Shown in pieces: positions 26,084-34,121 of a DNA stretch of 35,617 nucleotides. The notes under the pieces are model-generated. The model was not told the DNA's origin. It ran no database searches and saw only the letters and a list, made by a program, of their open reading frames with translations. The stretch's first letter is position 1; each line of letters begins with the position of its first letter. Source of the stretch: Acidobacteriota bacterium (GTDB lineage Bacteria > Acidobacteriota > Terriglobia > Acidiferrales > UBA7541); assembly GCA_003224145.1 (NCBI GenBank), contig QHYN01000217.1:1-35617 (forward strand), written 5' to 3'. The position numbers were made by a program, and so were the translations under genes.

Positions 26084-26099
26084 CCGGCCTTTAAGCCGG
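26084..26099 (+). repeat. Short hairpin between chorismate mutase and DAHP synthase genes
   Basis: CCGGC (26084-26088) and GCCGG (26095-26099) pair around the loop CTTTAA within the 106-base gap, the largest gap in the operon. No T-run follows. It may tune mRNA stability or partial termination; the support is only the pairing. Confidence 0.3.
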
Positions 26100-26151
26100 C
26101 AGCTTCCGGTTCTCACACTGAAGCAATTACAGAAGGAAACAGGAAACGCCC

Positions 26152-27171
26152 ATGGTCATCGTGATGCAAGAAGGGGCCACGGAAGCCCAAATCCAGCATG
26201 TCATCGATCGCCTCATCGCCAGCGGGTTCAACGTCCACCGCTCCACTGGTGAATCCCACACCGTGTTGGGCGCCGTCGGGGTGCAGCGCGACTTCGATCA
26301 TCGCGACTTCGAACTGCTCGAAGGCGTGCGCGAAGTCATGCGCATTACGCAACCTTTTAAATTAGCGAGCCGCCAATTCCGGCCCGAAGGTACCATTGTC
26401 GATCTTGGCCGCGGCGTCAAAATCGGCGGCTCCGAAGTCGTTGTTGCTGCCGGTCCGTGCTCGGTGGAATCTCGCGAACAAATCTTCTCCGTGGCCGAAA
26501 GCGTCGCCAAAGCCGGTGCAAAAATTCTGCGCGGCGGAGCCTTCAAGCCGCGCACTTCTCCCTACGCCTTTCAGGGCCTGGGCGAACCCGGCCTGAAGCT
26601 CATGCGCGAAGCCGCCGATAAATTCGGCCTCTTCACTGTCAGCGAGGTCATGGACCTATCGCAAATCCCCATGATGATGCAGTACGTGGACATGTTTCAG
26701 GTTGGCGCGCGCAACATGCAGAACTACTATCTTCTCCGCGCGCTCGGCGAAATCCGCAAACCCGTTTTATTGAAGCGTGGCCTCTCCGCCACCATGGAAG
26801 AATTGCTCCTCAGCGCCGAGTACATTCTTTCCGGGGGGAATTACAACGTGGTCCTTTGCGAACGCGGTATTCGCACGTTCGAGACGTACACGCGCAACAC
26901 GCTCGACATCGCCGCCATCCCGGTCATCAAGAAACTCTCGCACCTGCCCATGCTTGCCGATCCTTCGCATGGCACCGGACGCCGTGACAAAGTTCCGCCC
27001 ATGGCCCGCGCCGCGGTTGCCGCCGGCGCCGATGGATTGCTCATCGAAGTTCACAACGATCCCGACCACGCGCTTTCCGATGGCGCACAGTCCCTCGAAC
27101 CTTCCACTTTCACGCAATTGATGGCGGAACTTCGCATCATCGCTCCCGCCATCGGCCGCCGCATCACCTGA
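26152..27171 (+). CDS. aroF: 3-deoxy-7-phosphoheptulonate synthase (type I-beta, ferredoxin-like regulatory domain)
   Basis: This 339-residue enzyme condenses PEP and erythrose-4-phosphate, the first shikimate-pathway step. The N-terminal 70 residues ([19 protein letters not shown]...) form the ferredoxin-like domain that mediates Tyr/Phe feedback in Thermotoga-type enzymes. The catalytic barrel has AAGPCSVES with metal ligand Cys103, the PEP/E4P motif [15 protein letters not shown] (Lys132-Thr135), and the [12 protein letters not shown] block. Purine-rich GAAGGAAACAGGAAA before ATG 26152 serves as ribosome binding site. It is placed between the chorismate mutase and tyrA, so the entry enzyme and the Tyr branch are co-expressed. 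Confidence 0.96.
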   Translation: MVIVMQEGATEAQIQHVIDRLIASGFNVHRSTGESHTVLGAVGVQRDFDHRDFELLEGVREVMRITQPFKLASRQFRPEGTIVDLGRGVKIGGSEVVVAAGPCSVESREQIFSVAESVAKAGAKILRGGAFKPRTSPYAFQGLGEPGLKLMREAADKFGLFTVSEVMDLSQIPMMMQYVDMFQVGARNMQNYYLLRALGEIRKPVLLKRGLSATMEELLLSAEYILSGGNYNVVLCERGIRTFETYTRNTLDIAAIPVIKKLSHLPMLADPSHGTGRRDKVPPMARAAVAAGADGLLIEVHNDPDHALSDGAQSLEPSTFTQLMAELRIIAPAIGRRIT

Positions 27172-27175
27172 TTCC

Positions 27176-28051
27176 ATGCCACCCGGCCACCTCATCTCAC
27201 GTGTCACCATCCTCGGTACCGGCCTCATCGGCGGATCCTTCGCGCTCGCTCTCCGCAAATACACAACCGAAATGCACATCTCCGGTTGGGACCGTCCCGA
27301 GGTCGTCCGCGAAGCTCAATCTCGCGGCGCTATCGACCAATGCTTTTCCGGCGATCTCGCTCCCGCCCTGCAAAGCGCCGACTTGATTTACATCGCGCTT
27401 CCCATCGCCGCGACCCTCGACCTTCTTCCCGAAATCGCCCGTCACGCCCCCGCGCATGTTCTGGTCACTGACGCGTGCAGTACCAAAGTCCGCGTCGCCC
27501 AATCTGCCGCCGAACTTTTTTCCGCGGACAAAGGGCCGTTCTTCCTCAGCGGGCACCCTATGGCTGGCCGCGAACTCTCCGGCATTGCCCACGCCGACGC
27601 CGATCTCTTTCGCGGCAACACTTATGCGCTCATCGGAGCATCCTCCTCGCAAGGTGATCCGCGCGTCTCGGCTTTCGTGAAAATTCTGGAAAAGATCGGC
27701 GCCCGCCCCCTCTGGCTTGGCGCACCGCAGCATGACTACGCCGTCGGCCTCGCTTCGCATCTCCCGCAACTCGCCGCCGTCGCTCTCGCCGGCTTTCTCT
27801 ATGATCGCCTCGACGAAAACGGTCTCCCCATCACCCTCGCCGGGCCCGGCCTCCGCGATTCGCTCCGCTTGGCCGGAAGCCCCTATTCCACCTGGCGCGA
27901 CATCGTCCTCACGAATCAGGAAGTTCTTTCGGCGGCGCTTGATCTTTTCGCTCGCCGCCTCGACGATCTCCGTGAACGCCTCGCCTCCCGCGAACTCGAA
28001 GCCGATTTTGACGCCGCCAACGAGCTCTACAAGCTCCTCCGCTCTTTGTAG
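27176..28051 (+). CDS. tyrA: Prephenate dehydrogenase
   Basis: This 291-residue enzyme makes 4-hydroxyphenylpyruvate from prephenate with NAD(P). The N-terminal Rossmann motif is TILGTGLIGGS (Gly14, Gly16, Gly19), with Asp39 ending the second strand, which suggests NAD preference. The catalytic His127 lies in SGHPMAGRELSG. No ACT domain is fused, so feedback would have to act elsewhere, for example on the DAHP synthase. It starts 4 bases after the aroF stop. The last base of its stop codon is the first base of a 22-bp palindrome. Confidence 0.95.
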   Translation: MPPGHLISRVTILGTGLIGGSFALALRKYTTEMHISGWDRPEVVREAQSRGAIDQCFSGDLAPALQSADLIYIALPIAATLDLLPEIARHAPAHVLVTDACSTKVRVAQSAAELFSADKGPFFLSGHPMAGRELSGIAHADADLFRGNTYALIGASSSQGDPRVSAFVKILEKIGARPLWLGAPQHDYAVGLASHLPQLAAVALAGFLYDRLDENGLPITLAGPGLRDSLRLAGSPYSTWRDIVLTNQEVLSAALDLFARRLDDLRERLASRELEADFDAANELYKLLRSL

Positions 28052-28072
28052 GGGCGCAGCATGCTGCGCCCC
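28051..28072. repeat. Perfect 22-bp palindrome, copy 1 (REP-like)
   Basis: Arms GGGGCGCAGCA and its exact complement with no spacer. It begins at the last base of the tyrA stop codon. The left flank CTTTGTA resembles the flank of the second copy. It would form a strong RNA hairpin at the end of the operon, but no T-run follows. Confidence 0.75.
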
Positions 28073-28194
28073 ATCTTGGCAACGCGCACAACTCTGCTTC
28101 CAATCATTTCTTCTCTTGAACTTGTTCGGGTGTTTCTGGACTTCGCTCGCACTTAAAAGGTAGATTGTGCCGACGCGGCAGCCACGCCAGCAAA

Positions 28195-28782
28195 ATGAGA
28201 GTCGCGCTATCTCGAAGACTTACCGCATTTCTGATCGCTGGTGCAGCCATCGGCCTGCTGGGCGTTGTCTTGTTTGGCGTTGTGCACGCGCTCATCATTG
28301 TTCCGATCTGGACCAGACTCTTCGGCGGCGTTCCGTTCGCCCTTCCCGCTGGACTCGCCATGGGCTGGGCGCTCTATGAGCTGCAGGCTGCAAGCCGATT
28401 GGGCGAGGGAGCGTTTTCCGGCCTAGTGTTCGGGTTTCTTGTATGGCTGACGTTATTGCCCATGACCGCGTTCACCGTTTTTGTGCGCGCTGCGGGCTTG
28501 CACAGCAGAGAGGGCTATTGGGAAAGCACTGTAGAATTGCTGCTGGCATCCGGCACGGGCGCCCTTCTTGGCCACCTCATCAGCCGTCAGTGGCGCCCCG
28601 CCATAGCCATGGGCATTGCGAGCCTCGCGGTGGCTCTAGCGCAGGCTGGGCCGATTCCTGTGATCAACAGTTCCAGGACCGCTTGGCTTTTTGCCGCACT
28701 CGGACTCATCTATCTCGCGTGCGGGTTTGCTCTCGGACTCCTCTCCTCAGCTATCCTCAGGCGATCAAAATCACAGCCCTAA
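28195..28782 (+). CDS. Polytopic membrane protein of unknown function (CbtA-like layout)
   Basis: A 195-residue membrane protein with five or six hydrophobic segments (about 10-32, 42-55, 68-90, 108-122, 130-147, 160-182). MRVALSRRLTAFLIAGAAIG followed by VVHALIIVPIWTRLFGGVPF has the general look of the CbtA family (cobalt transporter subunit-like), but I see no decisive motif and would not assign transport. I chose ATG 28195; the frame is open upstream to 28165 without a better start. The gene lies between two copies of the same palindrome (28051 and 28812). Confidence 0.75.
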   Translation: MRVALSRRLTAFLIAGAAIGLLGVVLFGVVHALIIVPIWTRLFGGVPFALPAGLAMGWALYELQAASRLGEGAFSGLVFGFLVWLTLLPMTAFTVFVRAAGLHSREGYWESTVELLLASGTGALLGHLISRQWRPAIAMGIASLAVALAQAGPIPVINSSRTAWLFAALGLIYLACGFALGLLSSAILRRSKSQP

Positions 28783-28811
28783 CAACTCAACAGACCTCTT
28801 CGATCCTTGTG

Positions 28812-28833
28812 GGGGCGCAGCATGCTGCGCCCC
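28812..28833. repeat. Perfect 22-bp palindrome, copy 2 (REP-like)
   Basis: Identical to copy 1 at 28051-28072, 761 bases away. The left flank CCTTGTG is similar to that of copy 1, and the right flanks both contain AACGC at 12-13 bases. It lies between the convergent membrane-protein and P460 genes, so it may act as a two-way mRNA 3-prime structure. Confidence 0.75.
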
Positions 28834-28886
28834 TTCCAGTAACGCTCTACCCCGGGAAGCACTTCTTTCCTCACACACTCAAGCTT

Positions 28887-29519
28887 TTATTGCTTCTTCT
28901 TGTCTCCATCCGCCTGTCGGCTTTCTTCTTTCACGTACGCCGCGCTCAGCGTGTTTTTCTTCTTCGCAATTTCCAGCAGCGTGGGATAGAACTGCACGAA
29001 CGTCGTGTCCACGGCGCCGTGTTGCGCATGGCAAGAGTAGCAATCCATGTCTGTCGGGAGAAGTTTGCCCGTCACACCCTCGTCCGAACTGAAAAACGCC
29101 CATTTCCCCGGGAACCGCGCTTCATCCTTCACATGCACTTCGCGGCCCATCACTTCTCCGGTCTGGAAGTGCCCGTTCTTGTTGATCGACCCTTTGCTCC
29201 CCGCTTTACGCTCCTCCAGCACCAGCATGGTTTTGTCCGGCCACGTGCCTGTCTGCAGGAATCCTTTGTAGGCCTCCGGATTCACAAACACATTGTCGAA
29301 CATCGAGTGCCCCATATTCATCGCCGGGCCGTAGCTCATATCGACTCCTGACGTCAGATACACCCACTCCCGGTAATTCGCGGGGAACTTCAGGTTTCCA
29401 TCTTGCGTATATATCGGTGCATTCGGGTTGCTGTCGTTGCTCGGACTGGCTTGCGGTTTCACCGCTGGCAGGCCCACCACCAGCACCGAAAGAGCGATCA
29501 ATATCCATGCGCGTTTCAT
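28887..29519 (-). CDS. Cytochrome P460-family mono-heme c protein
   Basis: A 210-residue exported protein. ATG 29519 has a strong AGGAGG upstream and begins a signal peptide (MKRAWILIALSVLVVGLPAV). The single heme c motif CYSCH (160-164) lies near the C-terminus in DMDCYSCHAQHGAVDTTFVQFYP, the standard layout of the cytochrome P460/c-prime-beta family, with EWVYL and MNMGH blocks in front. P460 proteins oxidise hydroxylamine or handle NO; the P460 type has a Lys cross-link to heme, while c-prime-beta does not. I cannot decide this from sequence alone. No other nitrogen-oxide genes are nearby. The C-terminal tail is Lys-rich. Confidence 0.9.
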   Translation of the reverse strand: MKRAWILIALSVLVVGLPAVKPQASPSNDSNPNAPIYTQDGNLKFPANYREWVYLTSGVDMSYGPAMNMGHSMFDNVFVNPEAYKGFLQTGTWPDKTMLVLEERKAGSKGSINKNGHFQTGEVMGREVHVKDEARFPGKWAFFSSDEGVTGKLLPTDMDCYSCHAQHGAVDTTFVQFYPTLLEIAKKKNTLSAAYVKEESRQADGDKKKQ

Positions 29520-29782
29520 TCGAAACCCCTCCTGAATTCGGCCTGCGCCCGGTTCGCAGTACCTTGGCCCCACGCTCACCACCCTACCGGATGCCCACCG
29601 CAGTCGTCTAGAACAAAGACAACCTTCCGTTACCACAGCTCCTATGGCCACAGCTAGCTGGCATGGCGCCCGCCGCCTTCCGCTGTTCTACTCCTCACGG
29701 CCTGATCGCTTCCGCTAGAACGAACATCTTGCTTTTTCTCTCTTAAAACTAAAAACTAACTACCGATAACTGACCACTCCCC

Positions 29783-30478
29783 ATGGACAAACGCATCTCC
29801 TCTGCTGACGCCGGCATTGCGAACCTTAAAGACGGGGCCACCATTCTCATGGGCGGCTTCGGTCTTTGCGGCATCCCGGAAAATCTCATCGCCGCCGTCC
29901 GGCGCAAGGGAACAAAAAACCTCACCATCGTCAGCAACAACGCCGGCGTCGACGATTTCGGGATCGGCCTGCTCCTCCAGCAGCGCCAGGTCAAGAAAAT
30001 GATCTCCACCTACGTGGGAGAGAACAAACTCTTCGAGCAGCTGGTTCTTAGCGGCGAGTTGCAAGTGGAACTCAATCCGCAAGGCACGCTCAGCGAACGT
30101 CTTCGCGCCGGCGGCGCCGGCATTCCCGCGTTCTACACGCCCACGGGCTACGGCACCATGGTCGCCGAAGGAAAAGAAACCCGCGAATTCGACGGTCGCA
30201 TGGTCGTCATGGAGCGCGGCCTGCGCGGTGATTTCGCTTTCATCAAAGCGTGGAAGGGTGACCGCTGGGGCAACCTCATCTACCGCAAAACCGCGCGCAA
30301 CTTTAATCCCATGATGGCCACGGCTGCCGATTATGTCATCGCCGAAGTCGAAGAACTTGTCGAGCTCGGCCAGCTCCCGCCGGACCAGGTCCATACTCCC
30401 GGCATTTTCGTGAACGCCATTTTCCAGGGCCCCAAGTACGAAAAGCGCATCGAGCGCCGCACCGTGAGAAAGCATTAA
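29783..30478 (+). CDS. scoA: 3-oxoacid CoA-transferase subunit A
   Basis: The 231-residue A chain of a succinyl-CoA:3-ketoacid CoA-transferase, which activates acetoacetate or related 3-oxoacids. Family blocks: [33 protein letters not shown] (CoA-binding glycine loop), [25 protein letters not shown] and [15 protein letters not shown]. The length is normal. The B chain starts at 30906 rather than directly downstream, because an unrelated gene sits between them. Confidence 0.95.
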   Translation: MDKRISSADAGIANLKDGATILMGGFGLCGIPENLIAAVRRKGTKNLTIVSNNAGVDDFGIGLLLQQRQVKKMISTYVGENKLFEQLVLSGELQVELNPQGTLSERLRAGGAGIPAFYTPTGYGTMVAEGKETREFDGRMVVMERGLRGDFAFIKAWKGDRWGNLIYRKTARNFNPMMATAADYVIAEVEELVELGQLPPDQVHTPGIFVNAIFQGPKYEKRIERRTVRKH

Positions 30479-30491
30479 GGACTAGGTGGCC

Positions 30492-30884
30492 ATGAATCTG
30501 CTGGGAACATACACTCAACCACAGCGGGACAAATTGGCATCTTGGCTAGCGGCAGTGATCGTGGCGCTGATGTGCATCATATTTGGTTCGACATGGGTTA
30601 TCTTTCATCTATATTTACCAACAATTAAAATACTATCTCATATAACCGGGCCAAACCTCTCTTGGCCGGTGCGTTTTTTGCTTGCAACTCACTCATGGCT
30701 CTTGCCTCTATTCTTCTACAGCACTGGCGTGTTCACCATTGTTAAGGAAGGTCTGATTCGGGATTCACGCAAGAATCGCATTTGGAACGCGACAATTTTT
30801 GTTGTTGTTGCTGTTGTTGTGGGGCTCGTGCAGCTGGCTCTGTATTTGCAGGCCGAACAGATTCGCAAGGCTGTGAACCACTGA
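30492..30884 (+). CDS. AT-richer small membrane protein inside the CoA-transferase operon
   Basis: A 130-residue protein with three hydrophobic segments (about 17-41, 62-86, 104-124) and no motif I recognise. ATG 30492 follows GGACTAGGTGG; an in-frame GTG at 30486 is an alternative. Base composition and codon use differ from the neighbours: AT-rich runs and ATA, TTA and CTA codons occur around 30600-30650, while scoA and scoB use GC-ending codons. A GTT-rich run at 30801-30819 encodes a Val/Ala stretch of the last helix. It is in the same orientation as scoA and scoB, which normally adjoin each other, so it looks inserted, probably acquired from another source. Function unknown. Confidence 0.78.
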   Translation: MNLLGTYTQPQRDKLASWLAAVIVALMCIIFGSTWVIFHLYLPTIKILSHITGPNLSWPVRFLLATHSWLLPLFFYSTGVFTIVKEGLIRDSRKNRIWNATIFVVVAVVVGLVQLALYLQAEQIRKAVNH

Positions 30885-30905
30885 ACGTAGCTGTGAGCTA
30901 TTTCT

Positions 30906-31577
30906 ATGCCGCTGACCGAAGAACAAAAACGCGAACGCATCGCCCGCCGCATCGCCCTCGAACTTCGCGATGGCTATTACGTGAATCTCGGCATCGGCAT
31001 GCCCACGCTCGTTGCCAACTACGTTCCCAAAGGCATGGACGTCATTCTACAATCCGAAAATGGCATGCTCGGCGTCGGCCCGTATCCTCTCGTTTCCGAA
31101 GTCGATCCCGATCTGATCAACGCCGGCAAGGAGACCGTCACAGAGCTTCCCGGGACTGCTTACTTCTCCTCCGCCGATTCTTTCGCCATGATTCGCGGCG
31201 GTCACGTCGACCTCACCGTCCTCGGCGCGCTGCAAGTGGATGAAAAAGGAACCCTCGCCAATTGGGCCATCCCCGGCAAAATGCTCAAAGGTATGGGCGG
31301 CGCCATGGACCTTGTCGCTGGCGCCAAACGCGTCTTCATCGCCATGGAGCACGCCACCCGCGACAACAAACCGAAAATCCTGAAAAAATGCACCTTCCCT
31401 CTGACTGGAGTTGAAGTCGTCGATCACATCGTCACCGAACTCGCCGTCATCGACGTCACGCCGCAGGGCCTTCTCCTCCGCGAACTCGCTCCCGACGCCA
31501 CGCTTGAGCAAGTCCAATCCTTCACCGAACCTAAGCTCCTGCTCCCGCCCGGTGGCCCCAAGCCCATGCCGATTTAG
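30906..31577 (+). CDS. scoB: 3-oxoacid CoA-transferase subunit B
   Basis: The 223-residue catalytic B chain. The active-site Glu that forms the CoA thioester is Glu51 in [12 protein letters not shown]. Other blocks: [52 protein letters not shown] and [18 protein letters not shown]. It pairs with subunit A at 29783 despite the intervening gene. The stop is 6 bases before the next gene. Confidence 0.95.
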   Translation: MPLTEEQKRERIARRIALELRDGYYVNLGIGMPTLVANYVPKGMDVILQSENGMLGVGPYPLVSEVDPDLINAGKETVTELPGTAYFSSADSFAMIRGGHVDLTVLGALQVDEKGTLANWAIPGKMLKGMGGAMDLVAGAKRVFIAMEHATRDNKPKILKKCTFPLTGVEVVDHIVTELAVIDVTPQGLLLRELAPDATLEQVQSFTEPKLLLPPGGPKPMPI

Positions 31578-31583
31578 TTCCGC

Positions 31584-31970
31584 ATGAAAGCGAAGAAGAC
31601 AAAACGTCCACGGCCCAAGATGCCCCCGATCTCGGAAGAGATGAAACAGTCGTCTGCCATGCTGAGGCAGGAGCTGAGCGGCTGGCCTCAAGTCACCTCG
31701 CGCCCGATGTTCGGGATGCTCGGCTTTTATCGGCGCAAGAAAATTTTTGCGGCGCTGCCTGTCTCGCGCGCCATCGAAACCCCAAATTCCTTCATTTTCA
31801 AATTCAATCCCATGCCGCCAGACTTGAAGCAGCGCGCCCTCAAGGAGCCGCGCATCAGTATGGATAGCAAAGCTCCGGGAACGCGCTGGTTCTCCTTTGA
31901 AGTTCGCTCAACCGAAGACTTGCGCGACGCGTTGTGGTGGTTGAATCAGGCTTATGAGCGGACGAAATAA
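31584..31970 (+). CDS. TfoX N-terminal/YjbR-like small protein
   Basis: A 128-residue protein with a basic N-terminus (MKAKKTKRPRPKMPP). Its core SRPMFGMLGFYRRKKIFAAL resembles the first block of TfoX N-terminal domains (MFGG.GLY....FA), and a C-terminal helix (STEDLRDALWWLNQAYERTK) fits the same fold. The assignment is by pattern only. It begins 6 bases after scoB and is probably co-transcribed, though no metabolic link is evident. Confidence 0.7.
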   Translation: MKAKKTKRPRPKMPPISEEMKQSSAMLRQELSGWPQVTSRPMFGMLGFYRRKKIFAALPVSRAIETPNSFIFKFNPMPPDLKQRALKEPRISMDSKAPGTRWFSFEVRSTEDLRDALWWLNQAYERTK

Positions 31971-32077
31971 AAAACACACCTCCCCATCATTCAAGTATTG
32001 CCCGCAGAAAATTGCGATAAGCTAAGAAAGGGAATCTGCCAGAACCACACTTTGACTGCTCCGTGGTCGTCAAAACT

Positions 32078-32386
32078 ATGGACCCGCATTCCATCGTGAT
32101 CGTCAGCCTGCACACGCCGAAAGAAAAAGTTTGGGGCGAGCTCCTCGCCATCAATCCTTCAGGCATCACGCTTCGCGGCATCGATCTCAATTCGTTCGAC
32201 CACTTCATCCGCCAGATGAATGAACCCGATGGCGAGCGCATGGGCTTTCCTACGGTTTTTTTTCCCATGCATCGTGTCGAGCGTATCGCGCTCGATGAGC
32301 CTTCCGGATCCATTCCCTCCGTGGACGAGCTTTTTGCCCGCAAGCTGGGCCGCTCCTTGAAGGAGTACCTCGCCCAATTCGCCTGA
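32078..32386 (+). CDS. Small protein of unknown function, possibly LSm-like fold
   Basis: A 102-residue protein. I start it at ATG 32078 (MDPHSIVIVSLHTPKEKVWG); an in-frame GTG lies five codons upstream. I do not recognise a named family. The strand pattern (SIVIVSLHTP, KVWGELLAINPSGITLRGIDL, TVFFPMHRVERIAL) resembles the Sm1 and Sm2 blocks of Hfq/LSm barrels in order and hydrophobic spacing, with an extra charged loop between them and a helical C-terminus. This is a pattern-level idea only. It has its own 107-base upstream gap and is followed by pgsA. Confidence 0.7.
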   Translation: MDPHSIVIVSLHTPKEKVWGELLAINPSGITLRGIDLNSFDHFIRQMNEPDGERMGFPTVFFPMHRVERIALDEPSGSIPSVDELFARKLGRSLKEYLAQFA

Positions 32387-32477
32387 AGCGATTTTGTGGA
32401 ACTCCGACTTTGGCTTTTAGTTTCCCGGCAGTCGATTTGCCTGAAAAAGCTCATGAATTAGGCTATTCTCAACTGTA

Positions 32478-33041
32478 ATGAAAGGCCGCATCTGGACCGT
32501 ACCCAATCAAATCACCTTCCTTCGGCTCGGCTTTCTGCCGCTCTTCCTGATTCTGATGTCTTACGAACGATACAAATGGGCTTTGCTCGTCCTGGTGATC
32601 GCCGGTTTTTCCGACGGCATCGACGGATTGATCGCGCGAAAATTCAATCAGCGCTCTTCGCTTGGCGCTTATCTCGATCCCATCGCCGATAAGCTTCTGC
32701 TCTCCTCTTCTTTCGTCGTTCTGGCCTTCGAGAAGCAGATAGCCTGGTGGCTGACCATCCTGGTGCTCAGCCGCGATGTCCTCATCCTCATCGTCGCGGC
32801 CGTTATCATTCTGGCTTCCGGCTACCGGCCCTTTCCGCCGAGCATTTACGGCAAGTTCACTACGTTCTTCCAAATCATTCTGGTCTTCATGGTGGTGCTG
32901 GCCGCCGCTTATCCGCAACTTCAACTCGCCTTGTTGAATCGCGTGCTCATCTACATCGTTTCAGCCCTGTGCGTCTTCTCCGGGCTTCATTATTCCTTCA
33001 CCATCGCCCGCCGCCTCAACGTCCATCCTCCCGCCGCTTGA
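32478..33041 (+). CDS. pgsA: CDP-diacylglycerol-glycerol-3-phosphate 3-phosphatidyltransferase
   Basis: This 187-residue integral membrane enzyme makes phosphatidylglycerol phosphate. The complete CDP-alcohol phosphotransferase motif is present: Asp46, Asp49-Gly50, Ala53-Arg54, Gly63, Asp67 and Asp71 (in DGIDGLIARK and GAYLDPIADK). The N-terminus VPNQITFLRL is typical of PgsA, with several TM helices after it. A related CDP-alcohol transferase (for example for cardiolipin) is possible but less likely. Confidence 0.9.
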   Translation: MKGRIWTVPNQITFLRLGFLPLFLILMSYERYKWALLVLVIAGFSDGIDGLIARKFNQRSSLGAYLDPIADKLLLSSSFVVLAFEKQIAWWLTILVLSRDVLILIVAAVIILASGYRPFPPSIYGKFTTFFQIILVFMVVLAAAYPQLQLALLNRVLIYIVSALCVFSGLHYSFTIARRLNVHPPAA

Positions 33042-33118
33042 AAAGTAATCTGAAAGAAAAATGGAAAGTAGACTGGCTGGTTTTCCGCCATCCTCGAGGA
33101 ATCAAAATGAGTTCTGGT

Positions 33119-34039
33119 CTATCCGCGGCCAGGGAGCGGATCATGAAAATGCAGAAACATCAGAACGAAGCTCGCGATGACAACGAGTCCCGCCAGCCAT
33201 CCCAGCGCGTAAGCAGTGCGGTTCTCCTTCACGTTCATGGGCTGGCGGTCTGCAAAAACTTTTCCAAGGGCAAATCCGAGCGCCAAACCCCCTGCGTGGG
33301 CATAGTTATCAATTCCCACCCCGGAAAAGCCAAGCAGAAATAGAATCGCCACGGAAGAAATCAGGCGGGAGCGAATTTCGCGCATATAGGCCCCACCGCG
33401 TTTGGTGGTTACCGCTAACATCAACCCGACGAGTCCCAGTAACGCGCCGCTGGCCCCGAGCGAATAATTTCCCAGCGCGGCACTCACGAGAAAGCCAAAC
33501 ATTCCCGTCACCACGTAAAAAAACAAATAGCGAGCGGAGCCATACAGTTCTTCCAAAGCGGGGCCGAATTGCATCAGCGCCATCATATTGAATCCGATGT
33601 GAATCAGTCCGCCGTGCAGAAACATCGCGGTGACCAGGCGGTACCATTCGTGCAGGCCAAAAATGGATGGACCAAAGCTCGCTCCCAGGCGGTACATCGT
33701 CTCGCCGCCCATTCCCCAAAGGATCCGGAAGCCTCCTCCGCCTCCGCTGCTGGCCATGGCTAGCCAACTGACACCGAACATCAAAATATTTGTAATCAGC
33801 AGAACTGTCGTTACCGGCGCTTCGTTTTCGCCAAAAAGTCCGCCGACCGATTTGCTCAAGGCAGCCAGAGAAAATCGTAGGCTAGCGCCGCATTCGTGGC
33901 AGCGTGTAGCGCTGATGCCGACGAGCGCGCCGCACGCGGGACAAAGCTTCGGGCGCGGCTGTTGCTCGCCGCCGAAAAATCCGCGCACCGCGCTTTTCCA
34001 TCGTTCCAATCGCCATTGCCACCGGTAGGGAAGCGCCAA
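33119..34039 (-). CDS. Rhomboid family intramembrane serine protease with N-terminal zinc ribbon
   Basis: A 306-residue protein. A zinc ribbon (Cys33, Cys36, Cys47, Cys50) precedes about six TM helices. Rhomboid hallmarks are complete: HGGLIHIGFNM (His147, Asn151), nucleophile Ser197 in GASGA and His248 in NYAHAGG. It should cleave TM substrates in the inner membrane. I chose TTG 34039 because AAGGAGGAG (34042-34050) sits just upstream; the in-frame ATG at 34123 has no such site and would overlap the promoter and start of the divergent gene. The ribbon may recruit substrate or regulate the protease; this is inference. Confidence 0.91.
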   Translation of the reverse strand: MALPYRWQWRLERWKSAVRGFFGGEQQPRPKLCPACGALVGISATRCHECGASLRFSLAALSKSVGGLFGENEAPVTTVLLITNILMFGVSWLAMASSGGGGGFRILWGMGGETMYRLGASFGPSIFGLHEWYRLVTAMFLHGGLIHIGFNMMALMQFGPALEELYGSARYLFFYVVTGMFGFLVSAALGNYSLGASGALLGLVGLMLAVTTKRGGAYMREIRSRLISSVAILFLLGFSGVGIDNYAHAGGLALGFALGKVFADRQPMNVKENRTAYALGWLAGLVVIASFVLMFLHFHDPLPGRG

Positions 34040-34048
34040 CGCTCCTCC

Positions 34049-34077
34049 TTGCGACCAACAAAGCGCGTTCCTATAAT
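34049..34077 (+). promoter_or_regulatory. Strong predicted promoter of the repeat-protein gene, overlapping the rhomboid promoter region
   Basis: A perfect -10 TATAAT (34072-34077) is preceded at 17 bases by TTGCGA (34049-34054, 4 of 6). Transcription would start near 34084, about 38 bases before ATG 34122. On the other strand the same box reads TATTAT and may serve the rhomboid gene, so the two promoters would overlap. Confidence 0.6.
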
Positions 34078-34121
34078 ACAGAAATCGCGCCGAAAGTCGC
34101 GGCGCGGGGCGAGGGGAATCC

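Noticed and set aside
30801-30819. GTT repeat as a phase-variation tract
   Set aside because: The repeat unit is three bases and interrupted, so slippage would not shift the frame; it only encodes a Val/Ala part of a helix.
32052-32080. Promoter with TTGACT before the small protein at 32078
   Set aside because: No acceptable -10 box lies 16-18 bases downstream, and the transcript would start after the ATG.
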